Shown here in pieces: positions 34,499 through 43,524 of a stretch of DNA of 64,000 bases (its first letter is position 1; every line of letters begins with the position of its first letter). The stretch covers positions 1-64,000 of the forward strand of contig NZ_GL732463.1 of NCBI RefSeq assembly GCF_000187585.1. Direction: 5' to 3'. The notes beneath the pieces are model-generated. The model did no database searches and had not been told where the DNA came from. It saw only the letters and a program-made list of their open reading frames with translations. A program made the position numbers and the translations under genes. This DNA comes from Streptococcus peroris ATCC 700780 (lineage in GTDB: Bacteria; Bacillota; Bacilli; Lactobacillales; Streptococcaceae).

Positions 34499-35416
34499 TT
34501 ATGGGAAATAGATATTTTGATTAGATTTTGCGACGAGGAGATCTTGCGTATCTTTTTTTTCTGTTTTGTAAGGGTTCGCTAATGCTTCACCTTTACTACC
34601 TCCCCTAGGTATGTCACGTCTGTCTCGATGCCAACGATAGATATCACCATGTTCAGCAGAAAATTCAAGATTGATTCGATCAAGTTCCTTCTGAGATAAC
34701 TCGAGTGAGATATCTTTTCTTGCCTCGAATTCCACACGACCATGCACTTGGATATCGTCTGCCTTGATATGTTCATGATCTGCTTGGATGCGGCTATCTG
34801 TTAGACTGGTTTCAAATACATTGACAATTCCAACTGTGGTTAGTTGGCTATTTTTAATCTCGCTATCAGTGATACGAAGGAGATATCCATTTGACAGAAT
34901 CTTGGCATTGCTGAGTTTTGCATTAGCAATTGAAAGGATACGATGGTTTACCTGGGCAGTTAGATTTTTTAAGTCTTTTCCTCTTGGTAATGAGAGAACA
35001 ACTTCATCATTGCGGCTAGAAATTCCGCTTGCGATAAAGAGAATACCCTCGATACTAGAACCTATAGAGCGACGTGTAGTTGACTTGGTGTCAGTTATTT
35101 CAAGACTTTTCTCTTTGATAGAGTGTTGAAGATTTTCTTTTTCAGAGATGGTTGGATGATACTGAAGGTGAATCTTATCATCGTTTGACTCCGTAATGAC
35201 GAGCGAATGTTCTGTTAGTGAGATGTTTAGATTTTCAATATCTTGATCAAAAACGAGTTCTTCCATTCGACTTTCAAATACTGGATTTTGAGACATTGCA
35301 AGGAGGCTTCTGACACCATCTGTTTGGATCCCGATGATCATCATGGAAAAACCAATGATACTAGTAACAACACCAAAGATAAGAAATCCTTTTGTCCATT
35401 TACGCATGTCTTTCAC
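34499..35416 (-). CDS. DUF4097 family beta-strand repeat protein
   Basis: The 305-residue protein has one N-terminal membrane anchor (about 9-31) and an outside part made of many short beta strands (VNHRILSIANAKLSNAKILSNGYLLRI and similar), typical of DUF4097/LiaG-like right-handed helix proteins. It is the third gene of the PadR operon and overlaps the DUF1700 gene by 17 nt. Such trios are generally tied to envelope stress; the exact function is unknown. Confidence 0.82.
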   Translation of the reverse strand: MKDMRKWTKGFLIFGVVTSIIGFSMMIIGIQTDGVRSLLAMSQNPVFESRMEELVFDQDIENLNISLTEHSLVITESNDDKIHLQYHPTISEKENLQHSIKEKSLEITDTKSTTRRSIGSSIEGILFIASGISSRNDEVVLSLPRGKDLKNLTAQVNHRILSIANAKLSNAKILSNGYLLRITDSEIKNSQLTTVGIVNVFETSLTDSRIQADHEHIKADDIQVHGRVEFEARKDISLELSQKELDRINLEFSAEHGDIYRWHRDRRDIPRGGSKGEALANPYKTEKKDTQDLLVAKSNQNIYFP

Positions 35417-35993
35417 CTCTCTTTCCTCTATTAAGAATCCATTGGATGAGTCGAAGGACTAGTAATCCAAAGAAACGTGCTACATAGGAAGTGGCTAGTA
35501 AGACTAGGGATGAAGCTCCAATAGCTAGCAAACCTCCACCAAAAACCAGCACAAAAGCAGATGTAGACTCGGTGAGAACGTAGAAACTTTCAAATAGGAG
35601 AATAGCTCCGAGCACAAGTCCACTGATAGATACAGCAAAGAAGGCTAAAAGTACGCTGACAGCTGCGATAAAAATCCCAATGATAGCCATAATAAGACCA
35701 ATTGCCACAGGAATCCCAATAGGAGCCACAAGAAGTGCAAGGATTGCGATTTGTAAAACTTGACGGTTATTCTTGTTGGGACTCTCTTCATTGATTTTTT
35801 TATCAAGTAGTGTAGTCAGGATATCATGGGCAGCTTCTTTAGGGCTACCCAGACTAGCCATTAGCTCCTCCTCACTTTCTGGGCCAGCATCATCAAAGAG
35901 TTCTTTGAAGTAGTCCATGGCTTCGATGCGATCTGCTTGAGGAAGCTTCATAAGATAGGTTTCAAGCTGATTCAAATATTCAGTTCTTGTCAT
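35400..35993 (-). CDS. DUF1700 family membrane protein
   Basis: The 197-residue protein has the DUF1700 (HAAS-like) N-terminal helical signature MTRTEYLNQLETYLMKLPQADRIEAMDYFKEL-type region (1-70), including SLGSPKEAAHDIL. Four or more membrane helices (about 82-190) follow. DUF1700 genes are typically paired with a PadR regulator and a DUF4097 gene, exactly as here, overlapping both. The function is unsettled. Confidence 0.88.
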   Translation of the reverse strand: MTRTEYLNQLETYLMKLPQADRIEAMDYFKELFDDAGPESEEELMASLGSPKEAAHDILTTLLDKKINEESPNKNNRQVLQIAILALLVAPIGIPVAIGLIMAIIGIFIAAVSVLLAFFAVSISGLVLGAILLFESFYVLTESTSAFVLVFGGGLLAIGASSLVLLATSYVARFFGLLVLRLIQWILNRGKRGERHA

Positions 35994-36306
35994 GGCGAAT
36001 ACTCCCTTCTATGATGCCGTTGATAGTGTCAGTGTAGAGTGTCCATTCCTCTCGAAGGACAAACAGTTGTTCCTCTCCAATTTCTGTCAAGGAGTAGTAC
36101 TTCCGCATCCGACCTTGATATTCGCGAGAGTATGTAGTCAGATAGCGGTTGATTTCTAGTTTTTTCAGGATGGGGTAGAGGGTAGATTCCTTGATTTTGG
36201 CAATGAGTTTAATGGTTTGACTAATTTCATAACCATAGGAATCCCCTTGCTCTAGGATAGCCAAGATGAGAAATTCAATCAAGGCCGATGATGTTGGGAA
36301 ATACAT
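35980..36306 (-). CDS. PadR family transcriptional regulator
   Basis: The 108-residue winged-helix protein binds DNA as a dimer. The recognition region (ILAILEQGDSYGYEISQTI, about 15-33) and the wing (YLTTYSREYQGRMRKYYSLTEIG) are typical of the short PadR subfamily. It heads an operon with DUF1700 and DUF4097 genes and probably represses its own promoter; a 16-bp palindrome in the leader is a candidate operator. Confidence 0.92.
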   Translation of the reverse strand: MYFPTSSALIEFLILAILEQGDSYGYEISQTIKLIAKIKESTLYPILKKLEINRYLTTYSREYQGRMRKYYSLTEIGEEQLFVLREEWTLYTDTINGIIEGSIRHDKN

Positions 36307-36331
36307 GGGGCACCTCCTTTTAATATATAAA

Positions 36332-36347
36332 AATTATATATATAATT
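36332..36347. promoter_or_regulatory. Palindrome in the padR leader, possible operator
   Basis: AATTATATATATAATT is a perfect 16-bp palindrome between the padR -10 element and start codon. A second inverted repeat (ATATGTA/TACATAT, about 36394-36415) lies beyond the -35 element. PadR-type operators are AT-rich dyads, so one or both could be the binding site; AT-richness alone could also explain them. Confidence 0.4.
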
Positions 36348-36360
36348 ATTCTACACATAT

Positions 36361-36389
36361 ATCATACAACTAAATGATAGCGCTGTCAA
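36361..36389 (-). promoter_or_regulatory. padR operon promoter
   Basis: On the minus strand, consensus TTGACA (complement of 36384-36389) and TATGAT (complement of 36361-36366) are separated by 17 bp. Confidence 0.75.
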
Positions 36390-36443
36390 GACATATGTAT
36401 AAAAATTTTACATATAAAAAATCTCCTAGTAAAAACTAGAAGA

Positions 36444-37610
36444 TTAGAGGATTTTATCAGCTCTATCCACCATAAAGAGGGCGATTGTCATAATGATATC
36501 AATAATTAGAAGAGCCAGTACAGCTGGGATCCAAGAATGGAAAAAGTCAAAACTGTAACCAAAGAGAGTTGGTCCAAAGGCTGCTAGAATGTAGCCACCA
36601 GTCTGGGCAAGGCCAGATAATTGGGCCGTCTTTTCAGGAGAACTGGTTTTGATGGAGAAGCAAACCATGAGATAAGGGAAAAGTGCGCTACAGGCAGTAC
36701 CAATCAAGAGCTGCGCTACTAACCAGTACAAGAAACTATTGCTTGAGTATAGAAGCATAGCAATTCCAAGCATACCAGCAAGGGAGATGACTGTTAACAT
36801 GATTTGACGGTGACGATTAGACAAACGAGTCGTTAAACTTGGAATAGTCATGGAGAAGGGGATACTAATCAATGAAAAGATAGAAGCCAGAAGGCCAGCG
36901 TTCGTATGAGACAGGCCTGCACTGATGGCCATTGTTGGTAACCAGGTCATGCTGGTATAGAAGAGTAAGGATTGAAGCCCACCGAAAATAATGATTGCCC
37001 AAACTTGCTTGCTTTTTAGGATATTCTCTTTTTTTTGCTTTTTCTTTTGCCCTTCTAGAAAATGATTGTGGCTCTGGTTAGGGAGCCAGACAAATAAAGT
37101 TAGTAGGCAGACCAAGGATAAGCAGAGAATCAAGCCTTTCCAAGATGTTGCCTGAGTAATGGGTACAGAGAGGTAGGAAGCTAGTGCAGTCGCGATTCCC
37201 ATGGTTGTCACATAAACCGTTGTCAGGAAGCTAATTTTTTGCGGGTAGTTAGCCTGAATCATGCTAGGAAGAAGTACGTTAAAAATAGCAACACTTGCTC
37301 CGATGAGTAAGGTTCCTAGATAAAGTAATGGAAGATTAAAGATACGGATTACTGAACCTACAGTCAAGATGAGAAGACTATAGGTGAAAAGGTGTTCTAG
37401 CCCAATCTTTTGAGCAAAACGAGTTGCAACAGAGGAGAAAAGGGCGAACATCAATAGAGGAAGGCTGGTCAAGACTCCAAGCGAGCTGACCTCAACTCCT
37501 AAACCTTGAGCAATATCTCCCAAAACAGTTGGTAAAGCTGTAAAAGGAGCTCTTAAGACCGCTCCGATTAAGACAATTCCTAAAACAAAAAAGAGAGAAC
37601 GTTTTTTCAT
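36444..37610 (-). CDS. MFS transporter, CynX/NimT type
   Basis: The 388-residue protein has twelve predicted membrane helices. The N-terminus (LGIVLIGAVLRAPFTALPTVLGDIA) with its RAPFTALP motif is characteristic of the cyanate/2-nitroimidazole (CynX/NimT/YycB) branch of the major facilitator superfamily. The substrate is unknown. It is transcribed alone, divergent from the glycosyltransferase gene at 37823. Confidence 0.88.
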   Translation of the reverse strand: MKKRSLFFVLGIVLIGAVLRAPFTALPTVLGDIAQGLGVEVSSLGVLTSLPLLMFALFSSVATRFAQKIGLEHLFTYSLLILTVGSVIRIFNLPLLYLGTLLIGASVAIFNVLLPSMIQANYPQKISFLTTVYVTTMGIATALASYLSVPITQATSWKGLILCLSLVCLLTLFVWLPNQSHNHFLEGQKKKQKKENILKSKQVWAIIIFGGLQSLLFYTSMTWLPTMAISAGLSHTNAGLLASIFSLISIPFSMTIPSLTTRLSNRHRQIMLTVISLAGMLGIAMLLYSSNSFLYWLVAQLLIGTACSALFPYLMVCFSIKTSSPEKTAQLSGLAQTGGYILAAFGPTLFGYSFDFFHSWIPAVLALLIIDIIMTIALFMVDRADKIL

Positions 37611-37784
37611 GTGAACCTTTCCAAGCTAACTTTGATAATAGCTTATTTTAAGTTTTTTTCCTATAGATGTCAAGATGGCGTGACAAGATTCGCTTCTTAG
37701 TTGGAAAATCATTGAAAAAAGTTTGCGAGATTTACTAGTTTTTTTTCTGGTATTCAAATAAAAATAGGAAAGTCAGGAAATTTG

Positions 37785-37793
37785 TGATAAAAT
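37785..37793 (+). promoter_or_regulatory. Extended -10 promoter of the glycosyltransferase gene
   Basis: TGA followed by TAAAAT (37788-37793) forms an extended -10, 30 bp before the start. A good -35 is not visible. Confidence 0.45.
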
Positions 37794-37822
37794 AGTGACA
37801 GAAAATAATTAGGAGACTGTAA

Positions 37823-38857
37823 GTGATTCAACAAATCGATAATTTAATTGTCTCTATTGTGATTAGTGCTTATAATGAAGAGAAGTACTTACCGGACTTA
37901 ATTGAAGATTTAAAAAGACAGACATACAATAAAGAAAATATTGAAATTTTATTTATCAATGCAATGTCTACGGATAAGACAACCGATATTATTCAGAAAT
38001 TTATTTCTGAGAACTCTGAATTTAGGTCAATTAGATTGTATGATAACCCTAAAAAGAATCAAGCAAGTGGTTTTAATTTAGGAATTAAGAACTCTAACGG
38101 AGACCTTATTTTAAAGATTGATGCCCATTCCAAAGTCACAGAAGATTTTGTGAAAAATAATGTTGAGCTCATCAATCAGGGTGAATATGTCTGTGGGGGG
38201 CCTAGACCAACGCTTGTTGAAGGTGAGGGGAAATGGTCAGAAGCTTTACATATAGTTGAAGAAAATATGTTTGGAAGCAGTATCGCAGATTATCGCAATA
38301 GTTCTCAAGACAGATATGTTTCTTCTATTTTTCATGGTATGTACCGTCGAGAAGTTTTTGAACAAGTTGGCTTGGTCGATGAACAACTTGGAAGAACAGA
38401 AGACAATGAACTTCATTACCGTATCAGAAATTACGGATATAAAATAAGATTTAGTCCTAATGTTTTATCTTATCAATATATTCGACCAACATTTAAAAAG
38501 ATGCTCCAACAAAAGTATTCAAATGGTCTATGGATTGGCTTGACAACTCATGTAAAGCCAAGATGCCTATCAATCTTTCATTATGTTCCCTTTGCTTTTG
38601 TGCTAAGCATTTTGGTAAGTGCTATGTTACTACCTTTTTCACCATTGTTTGTAGTGCTTCTGTTTGCAGTATATAGTTTACTTGTAACATCTTTGACGAT
38701 ACTTGCCTTATTGAAACATAAAAACGAAGTATTATTGTTAATGCCTGCTATGTTATTTTCAATCCATTTTGCCTACGGGATAGGAACATTGGTTGGGCTA
38801 ATTAAAGGTTTCAAATGGAAAAAAAGTTACAGCTACGACATTCAATATTTAAGTTGA
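37823..38857 (+). CDS. Family 2 glycosyltransferase with C-terminal membrane helices
   Basis: The 344-residue protein has a GT-A domain (about 8-230) with nucleotide-sugar binding VSIVISAYNEEKYL, metal-binding DAHSK and the catalytic-loop region GRTEDNELHYRI. Two or three membrane helices follow (about 245-330). It probably adds a sugar to a lipid-linked or surface glycan. The start is GTG 37823, 7 nt after AGGAG; no better ATG exists. The gene pairs with the dehydratase 48 bp downstream, away from any capsule locus visible here. Confidence 0.85.
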   Translation: MIQQIDNLIVSIVISAYNEEKYLPDLIEDLKRQTYNKENIEILFINAMSTDKTTDIIQKFISENSEFRSIRLYDNPKKNQASGFNLGIKNSNGDLILKIDAHSKVTEDFVKNNVELINQGEYVCGGPRPTLVEGEGKWSEALHIVEENMFGSSIADYRNSSQDRYVSSIFHGMYRREVFEQVGLVDEQLGRTEDNELHYRIRNYGYKIRFSPNVLSYQYIRPTFKKMLQQKYSNGLWIGLTTHVKPRCLSIFHYVPFAFVLSILVSAMLLPFSPLFVVLLFAVYSLLVTSLTILALLKHKNEVLLLMPAMLFSIHFAYGIGTLVGLIKGFKWKKSYSYDIQYLS

Positions 38858-38905
38858 GAATGCTCACATGCAAAAAATTTCTCTGTGTAGGAGGATACCA
38901 TTCAC

Positions 38906-40756
38906 ATGAATAAAAAAATGACAGATTATGTAATTGATCTGGTTGAAGTATTAAATAAACAACAAAAACAAATTTTTTGGGGATTTTTTGATATAGCCAG
39001 CATGGTTTCCTCAATTATTGTTTCCTATATTCTATTTTATGGGTTGATTAATCCAACCCCAGCAGATTATGTTATTTACACAGGTCTGACATTTCTTTTC
39101 TACCAGATTATGATTGGATTCTGGGGGCTTAATGCTAGTATTAGTCGATACAGCAAGATTACAGATTTCATGAAGATTTTCTTCGGAGTGACCATCAGTA
39201 GTATTTTATCTTATATTATTTGCTATGCTTTCTTACCACTCTTTTCTGTTCGCTTTATCGTACTCTTTATCCTATTAACAACCTTCTTGATTCTATTTCC
39301 TCGTATCACTTGGCAGTTGATTTACTCAAGACGTAAAAAGGGAAATGGAGAAGGAGAACACCGACGTACCTTCTTGATTGGTGCTGGTGATGGTGGTGCG
39401 CTCTTCATGAACAGCTACCAACATCCTACTAGTGACCTTGAATTGGTTGGGATTCTAGATAATGATGAAAAGAAAAAGGGACAAAAACTTGGGAAAATCC
39501 CAGTTTTAGGTTCTTATAATGATCTACCAGAATTGGCCAAGCGTTATAGAGTTGAAAAAGTTGTCGTTGCGATTCCGTCTTTAGATCCATCTGAATATGA
39601 ACGAATCCTACAAATGTGTAATCATACCGGCTTGAAATGCTATAAGATGCCGATGATTGAGTCAGTTGTGCAAGGCATCCAGCCTCAAGCAGGTGGTTTC
39701 CAGAAAATTGATATTACGGACCTTTTAGGACGTAAAGAGATTCGACTTGATGAATCGCATCTGGGTTCTGAAATCACTGGTAAGACAATACTCGTGACTG
39801 GTGCTGGAGGTTCAATTGGATCTGAAATTTGTCGCCAAGTCAGTCGCTTTAATCCTGAACGTGTCATTTTGCTCGGTCATGGAGAAAACTCCATTTATCT
39901 GATTTACCATGAATTGATTCGTAAATTCCAGGAGATTGATTTTGTGCCTGTCATCGCCGATATTCAAGATTACGATCGTTTGCTTCAAGTTTTCGAACAA
40001 TACGAACCAGCTATTGTGTATCATGCTGCAGCCCATAAACATGTTCCAATGATGGAACGCAATCCCAAAGAAGCCTTTAAGAATAATATCCTTGGAACTT
40101 ATAATGTCGCTAGAGCGGTTGATGCTGCAAGAGTACCAAAAATGGTCATGATTTCGACAGATAAGGCCGTTAATCCACCAAATGTGATGGGAGCAACTAA
40201 ACGTGTGGCTGAGTTGATTGTTACAGGCTTTAACCAACGTAGCCAATCAACCTACTGTGCGGTGCGTTTTGGTAATGTTCTCGGTAGTCGAGGTAGTGTG
40301 ATTCCTGTCTTTGAACGTCAGATTGCTGAAGGTGGTCCTGTAACGGTAACAGATTTCCGAATGACTCGTTACTTTATGACCATTCCAGAAGCTAGTCGTT
40401 TGGTGATTCATGCGGGAGCTTATGCCAAGGATGGTGAAGTCTTTATCCTTGATATGGGTAAACCTGTACGCATTTACGATTTGGCTAAGAAAATGGTTCT
40501 ACTCAGTGGTCATACTGAAAATGAAATTCCAATCGTAGAAGTAGGTATTCGCCCAGGTGAAAAACTATACGAAGAGTTGCTTGTATCAACTGAATTAGTT
40601 GATAATCAAGTAATGGACAAAATCTTTGTTGGTAAAGTAAATGTGATGCCTCTAGAGATGATCAGCCAGAAAATTGAAGAGTTTCGTACCTTGCAGGGTT
40701 CTGAATTGAAGAGAGCAATCATAGCTTTTGCTAATGAAACAACACATGTTGACTAA
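38906..40756 (+). CDS. Membrane-bound nucleotide-sugar 4,6-dehydratase (CapD/PglF family)
   Basis: The 616-residue protein has four N-terminal membrane helices (about 20-135), a small CoA-binding-like domain (about 150-260) and a short-chain dehydrogenase domain. That domain shows NAD-binding TGAGGSIGSE near 299 and STDKAVNP followed by NVMGATKR. In this large-type family the catalytic Tyr of YxxxK is replaced by Met, as seen here (MxxxK). It likely converts UDP-GlcNAc to a 4-keto-6-deoxy sugar for surface glycans. It is cotranscribed with the GT2 gene. Confidence 0.9.
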   Translation: MNKKMTDYVIDLVEVLNKQQKQIFWGFFDIASMVSSIIVSYILFYGLINPTPADYVIYTGLTFLFYQIMIGFWGLNASISRYSKITDFMKIFFGVTISSILSYIICYAFLPLFSVRFIVLFILLTTFLILFPRITWQLIYSRRKKGNGEGEHRRTFLIGAGDGGALFMNSYQHPTSDLELVGILDNDEKKKGQKLGKIPVLGSYNDLPELAKRYRVEKVVVAIPSLDPSEYERILQMCNHTGLKCYKMPMIESVVQGIQPQAGGFQKIDITDLLGRKEIRLDESHLGSEITGKTILVTGAGGSIGSEICRQVSRFNPERVILLGHGENSIYLIYHELIRKFQEIDFVPVIADIQDYDRLLQVFEQYEPAIVYHAAAHKHVPMMERNPKEAFKNNILGTYNVARAVDAARVPKMVMISTDKAVNPPNVMGATKRVAELIVTGFNQRSQSTYCAVRFGNVLGSRGSVIPVFERQIAEGGPVTVTDFRMTRYFMTIPEASRLVIHAGAYAKDGEVFILDMGKPVRIYDLAKKMVLLSGHTENEIPIVEVGIRPGEKLYEELLVSTELVDNQVMDKIFVGKVNVMPLEMISQKIEEFRTLQGSELKRAIIAFANETTHVD

Positions 40757-40763
40757 AATAGAT

Positions 40764-40817
40764 AAGATATTATCCGCGACTTCTTTTAGGGAAGGAGCAG
40801 ATAGTATCTTTTTTTAA
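40764..40817 (+). terminator. Terminator after the dehydratase gene
   Basis: AAGATATTATC pairs with GATAGTATCTT (one wobble) enclosing 25 nt, followed by seven Ts. Confidence 0.8.
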
Positions 40818-40910
40818 AACTTAGAGTGAGCTTCCGTGAATCAGGCGCTTCCTTGTCAGGTATCGATACTTATGATAAAATATAACAATAAAAGAAAATA
40901 GGAGTATTTT

Positions 40911-41264
40911 ATGATTAACGCAATTAAAAATTTCTTTAAAGGTTATGTAGATTTCTCTGGACGTTCAACACGCCCAGATTACTGGTGGATTTGGTTGGCA
41001 AACATCATTCTTTCTATTCCTTTCTACATGGCATACGCTAGTGTAATAGCAAATCCACATAGCGAAGCTGCTATTATGACTTTTGGCTTAACCGGATTTG
41101 TTTATCTCATTTTTGGTTTGGCACTTTTCTTGCCTGGACTTGCATTGACAGTTCGTCGCCTGCGTGACGCTGGTTTCCATTGGGCCCTTATTTTCGTTGG
41201 TTTTGTTCCGTTTGTTGGAAGTATCGCTCTTTTGGTGCTTCTAGCTATGCCAACAAAGGACTAA
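40911..41264 (+). CDS. DUF805 family membrane protein, copy 1
   Basis: The 117-residue protein has three or four membrane helices and the DUF805 hallmarks: YVDFSGRSTRPDYWW near the N-terminus and ALTVRRLRDAGFHWALI in the middle. The function is unknown. It is paralogous to the gene at 41442. Confidence 0.9.
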   Translation: MINAIKNFFKGYVDFSGRSTRPDYWWIWLANIILSIPFYMAYASVIANPHSEAAIMTFGLTGFVYLIFGLALFLPGLALTVRRLRDAGFHWALIFVGFVPFVGSIALLVLLAMPTKD

Positions 41265-41353
41265 CGATAAGTTTAACTTTCTGAAGAAAGATACAGGAAC
41301 GAAGAAAATTCAATCTTGAATCGGGTTTCTTGAGTCTTGTTGGATAATTTACT

Positions 41354-41389
41354 AACACTCCCAAGTCTCTTACTAGATTTGGGAGTGTT
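41354..41389 (+). terminator. Hairpin between the DUF805 genes
   Basis: AACACTCCCAA (41354-41364) pairs with TTGGGAGTGTT (41379-41389). The following T run is poor, so termination may be partial. Confidence 0.6.
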
Positions 41390-41441
41390 CTATAACTGAA
41401 TAGTTAGTTATATTGGTGAAAATAAAAATTGGGAGAATCTC

Positions 41442-41882
41442 ATGATTAACGCATATAAGAATTTTTTTAAGAATTATGCAGAGTTCACAGGACGTTCAAC
41501 GCGGCCAGATTACTGGTGGGTTTGGCTAGGAAACTTCGTAATTTCTATTCCTTTATTGATAATATTATATCTTAGTGCCGTGCTGTATTCAGCGAGCCAT
41601 TCAGCAAGCGAAGCTACTTTCATGTTTACCATTATTTATGCAGTTTTCTACCTACCAATTTTAGTGCCAACTCTAGCTTTGTCAGTTCGTCGTTTGCGTG
41701 ATGCTGGATTCCACTGGGCCTTTATCTTCCTTCGCTTCGCCCCAATGGGAAGGATTGTCCTTTTGATTTTACATGCTATGCCGACAAAAGAAACTGAAGT
41801 GGTAAACTATAGTGAACCTCAAGCAGTCAATGTTGAAGAAGTCATCGAGGTGACACCGTTCGAAGAATCAGATAAGGACTAA
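41442..41882 (+). CDS. DUF805 family membrane protein, copy 2
   Basis: The 146-residue protein has the same GRSTRPDYWWVWLGN and SVRRLRDAGFHWAFI motifs as copy 1 but a divergent middle and an added acidic tail of about 28 residues (ending EESDKD). As with the TM2 pair, one copy has gained or kept an acidic C-terminal tail. The function is unknown. Confidence 0.9.
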   Translation: MINAYKNFFKNYAEFTGRSTRPDYWWVWLGNFVISIPLLIILYLSAVLYSASHSASEATFMFTIIYAVFYLPILVPTLALSVRRLRDAGFHWAFIFLRFAPMGRIVLLILHAMPTKETEVVNYSEPQAVNVEEVIEVTPFEESDKD

Positions 41883-41944
41883 GGGATTCTAATTTTACAC
41901 GTGAATCTGGTTTGGACTTCTTGTATTTTATGATCAACAAGCTA

Positions 41945-41979
41945 AAAAAGCACTCCAATTTAATTGGAGTGCTTTTGTT
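41945..41979. terminator. Bidirectional terminator between DUF805 and HAD genes
   Basis: AAAGCACTCCAATT pairs with AATTGGAGTGCTTT, flanked by As and Ts, between convergent genes. Confidence 0.9.
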
Positions 41980-41987
41980 TAAGTCTT

Positions 41988-42620
41988 TTATTGTAGTTGA
42001 CGTAAAATGTCTGTTGGCTGATGAGCAACCCAGTCAGGTTGATAGGTCATGAGATCTTCCACATCACCGAATCCCCAAGTAACCGCTAGTTTTTTAATAC
42101 CAGTTTCTTGGGCGCCAATCATATCATATTTTGTATCTCCGACGATAACCACATTTTCTGGGGCTAGATTATGAGCTGTCAAAGCTTGACGGATAACATC
42201 TGCCTTGTGCAGGGCTTGAGGACTTGAACCATGGATTCCATCAAAGAAGTGGTCAATTCCAAAATTGCTAGTCATATGGACTGCGGTTGGTGTGTTTTTA
42301 GTTGTCGTGATATAGACTGGATATTGTTGAGCTAGTTCAGTGAGCAGATCTTTGATTTGTGGAAAGAGCTGGGCTTCGTACATACCCTTTTCCTTATAGT
42401 AGGAGCGATAAAGCTGTATAGCCAGTTCGATTTGATTCGCTGGGAGACAACTAGAAAAACTGGTTTCCAAGGGAGGTCCCATAAAACTACGAATGGTTTT
42501 TGCATCGGGGCTAGGGACTCCAAGTTGTTCAAAAGTATAGGTGAAACCATTGTGAATACCGATTGAGCTATCCACAAGAGTCCCATCTAAATCAAAAAAG
42601 ATAGCTGATAGAGATGACAT
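41988..42620 (-). CDS. HAD-family phosphatase (Gph-like)
   Basis: The 210-residue cytosolic hydrolase has HAD motif I FFDLDGTLVDS (nucleophile Asp and general acid Asp), motif II TTTK near 105, and motif III/IV VGDTKYDMIGA near 162. The helical cap between them resembles phosphoglycolate phosphatase and PpaX. The substrate is not predictable. It lies 23 nt downstream of sdaAA and is probably in the same transcript. Confidence 0.9.
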   Translation of the reverse strand: MSSLSAIFFDLDGTLVDSSIGIHNGFTYTFEQLGVPSPDAKTIRSFMGPPLETSFSSCLPANQIELAIQLYRSYYKEKGMYEAQLFPQIKDLLTELAQQYPVYITTTKNTPTAVHMTSNFGIDHFFDGIHGSSPQALHKADVIRQALTAHNLAPENVVIVGDTKYDMIGAQETGIKKLAVTWGFGDVEDLMTYQPDWVAHQPTDILRQLQ

Positions 42621-42643
42621 TGGTTCTCCTGATAATGATGAAA

Positions 42644-43516
42644 TTATTCGCCAAAGATTTCTCTTTGAAGGCGACGACCTGTTGGTGTAGCAGCGAGACC
42701 CCCCTCGGCAGTTTCACGAAAGGCAGTTGGAAGGCTAGATCCTACTTGGTACATGGCATCAATGACTTCATCAACCGGGATTTTTGATTCGATACCAGCT
42801 AAGGCCATATCAGCTGCGATGAAAGCGAAACTTGCCCCCATGGCATTACGTTTAACACAAGGAACTTCAACCAAACCTGCAACGGGGTCACAGATAAGAC
42901 CGAGCATATTTTTGATAACGAAGGCGATGGCCTGGCTCGCTTGGTAGGGAGTTCCACCTGCAGCTAAAGTTAGGGCAGCAGCGCTCATGGCAGAGGCAGA
43001 TCCAACTTCGGCTTGGCAGCCTCCTTCAGCTCCAGAGATAGAAGCGTTATTAGCAATGACGAGACCAAAAGCCCCAGCAGCAAAGAGAAAATCTAGTTGT
43101 TGTTCATGAGTTAGATTGAGCTTTTGGATAGCTGCTGTGAGAACCGCAGGGAGGCAACCGGCACTACCTGCAGTAGGTGTTGCACAGACCAGTCCCATCT
43201 TGGCATTGTGCTCGTTAACGGCGATGGCGTTACGGGCTGCAGACAAGACAGTGAAGTCTGATAGCGTCTTTCCCTTTTTGATGTAGTGGTCGAGCTTGGC
43301 TGCGTCACCACCTGTCAAACCGCTACGAGATTTCTTTTCACTAAGCCCGAGCTTAACAGAGGATTTCATGACTTCAAGATTGCGCTCCATGAGGAGGAGA
43401 ACTTCTTCACGTTCACGACCAGTTAGCTCAAACTCAGTCCTAATCATGAGCTCAGCCACATTTCCTTGAAAGTCTAGATCGGCTTGTTGGACTAATTCTT
43501 TGATAGAGTAAAACAT
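42644..43516 (-). CDS. sdaAA: L-serine dehydratase, iron-sulfur alpha subunit
   Basis: The enzyme deaminates L-serine to pyruvate and ammonia with a 4Fe-4S cluster. The 290-residue alpha subunit contains cluster-type cysteines in VCATPTAGSAGC near 140-151, ICDPVAGLVEVPC near 215, and the ASISGAEGGCQAE motif. It follows sdaAB by 8 nt, together making one two-subunit enzyme. Confidence 0.95.
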   Translation of the reverse strand: MFYSIKELVQQADLDFQGNVAELMIRTEFELTGREREEVLLLMERNLEVMKSSVKLGLSEKKSRSGLTGGDAAKLDHYIKKGKTLSDFTVLSAARNAIAVNEHNAKMGLVCATPTAGSAGCLPAVLTAAIQKLNLTHEQQLDFLFAAGAFGLVIANNASISGAEGGCQAEVGSASAMSAAALTLAAGGTPYQASQAIAFVIKNMLGLICDPVAGLVEVPCVKRNAMGASFAFIAADMALAGIESKIPVDEVIDAMYQVGSSLPTAFRETAEGGLAATPTGRRLQREIFGE

Positions 43517-43524
43517 ATTTTCTC

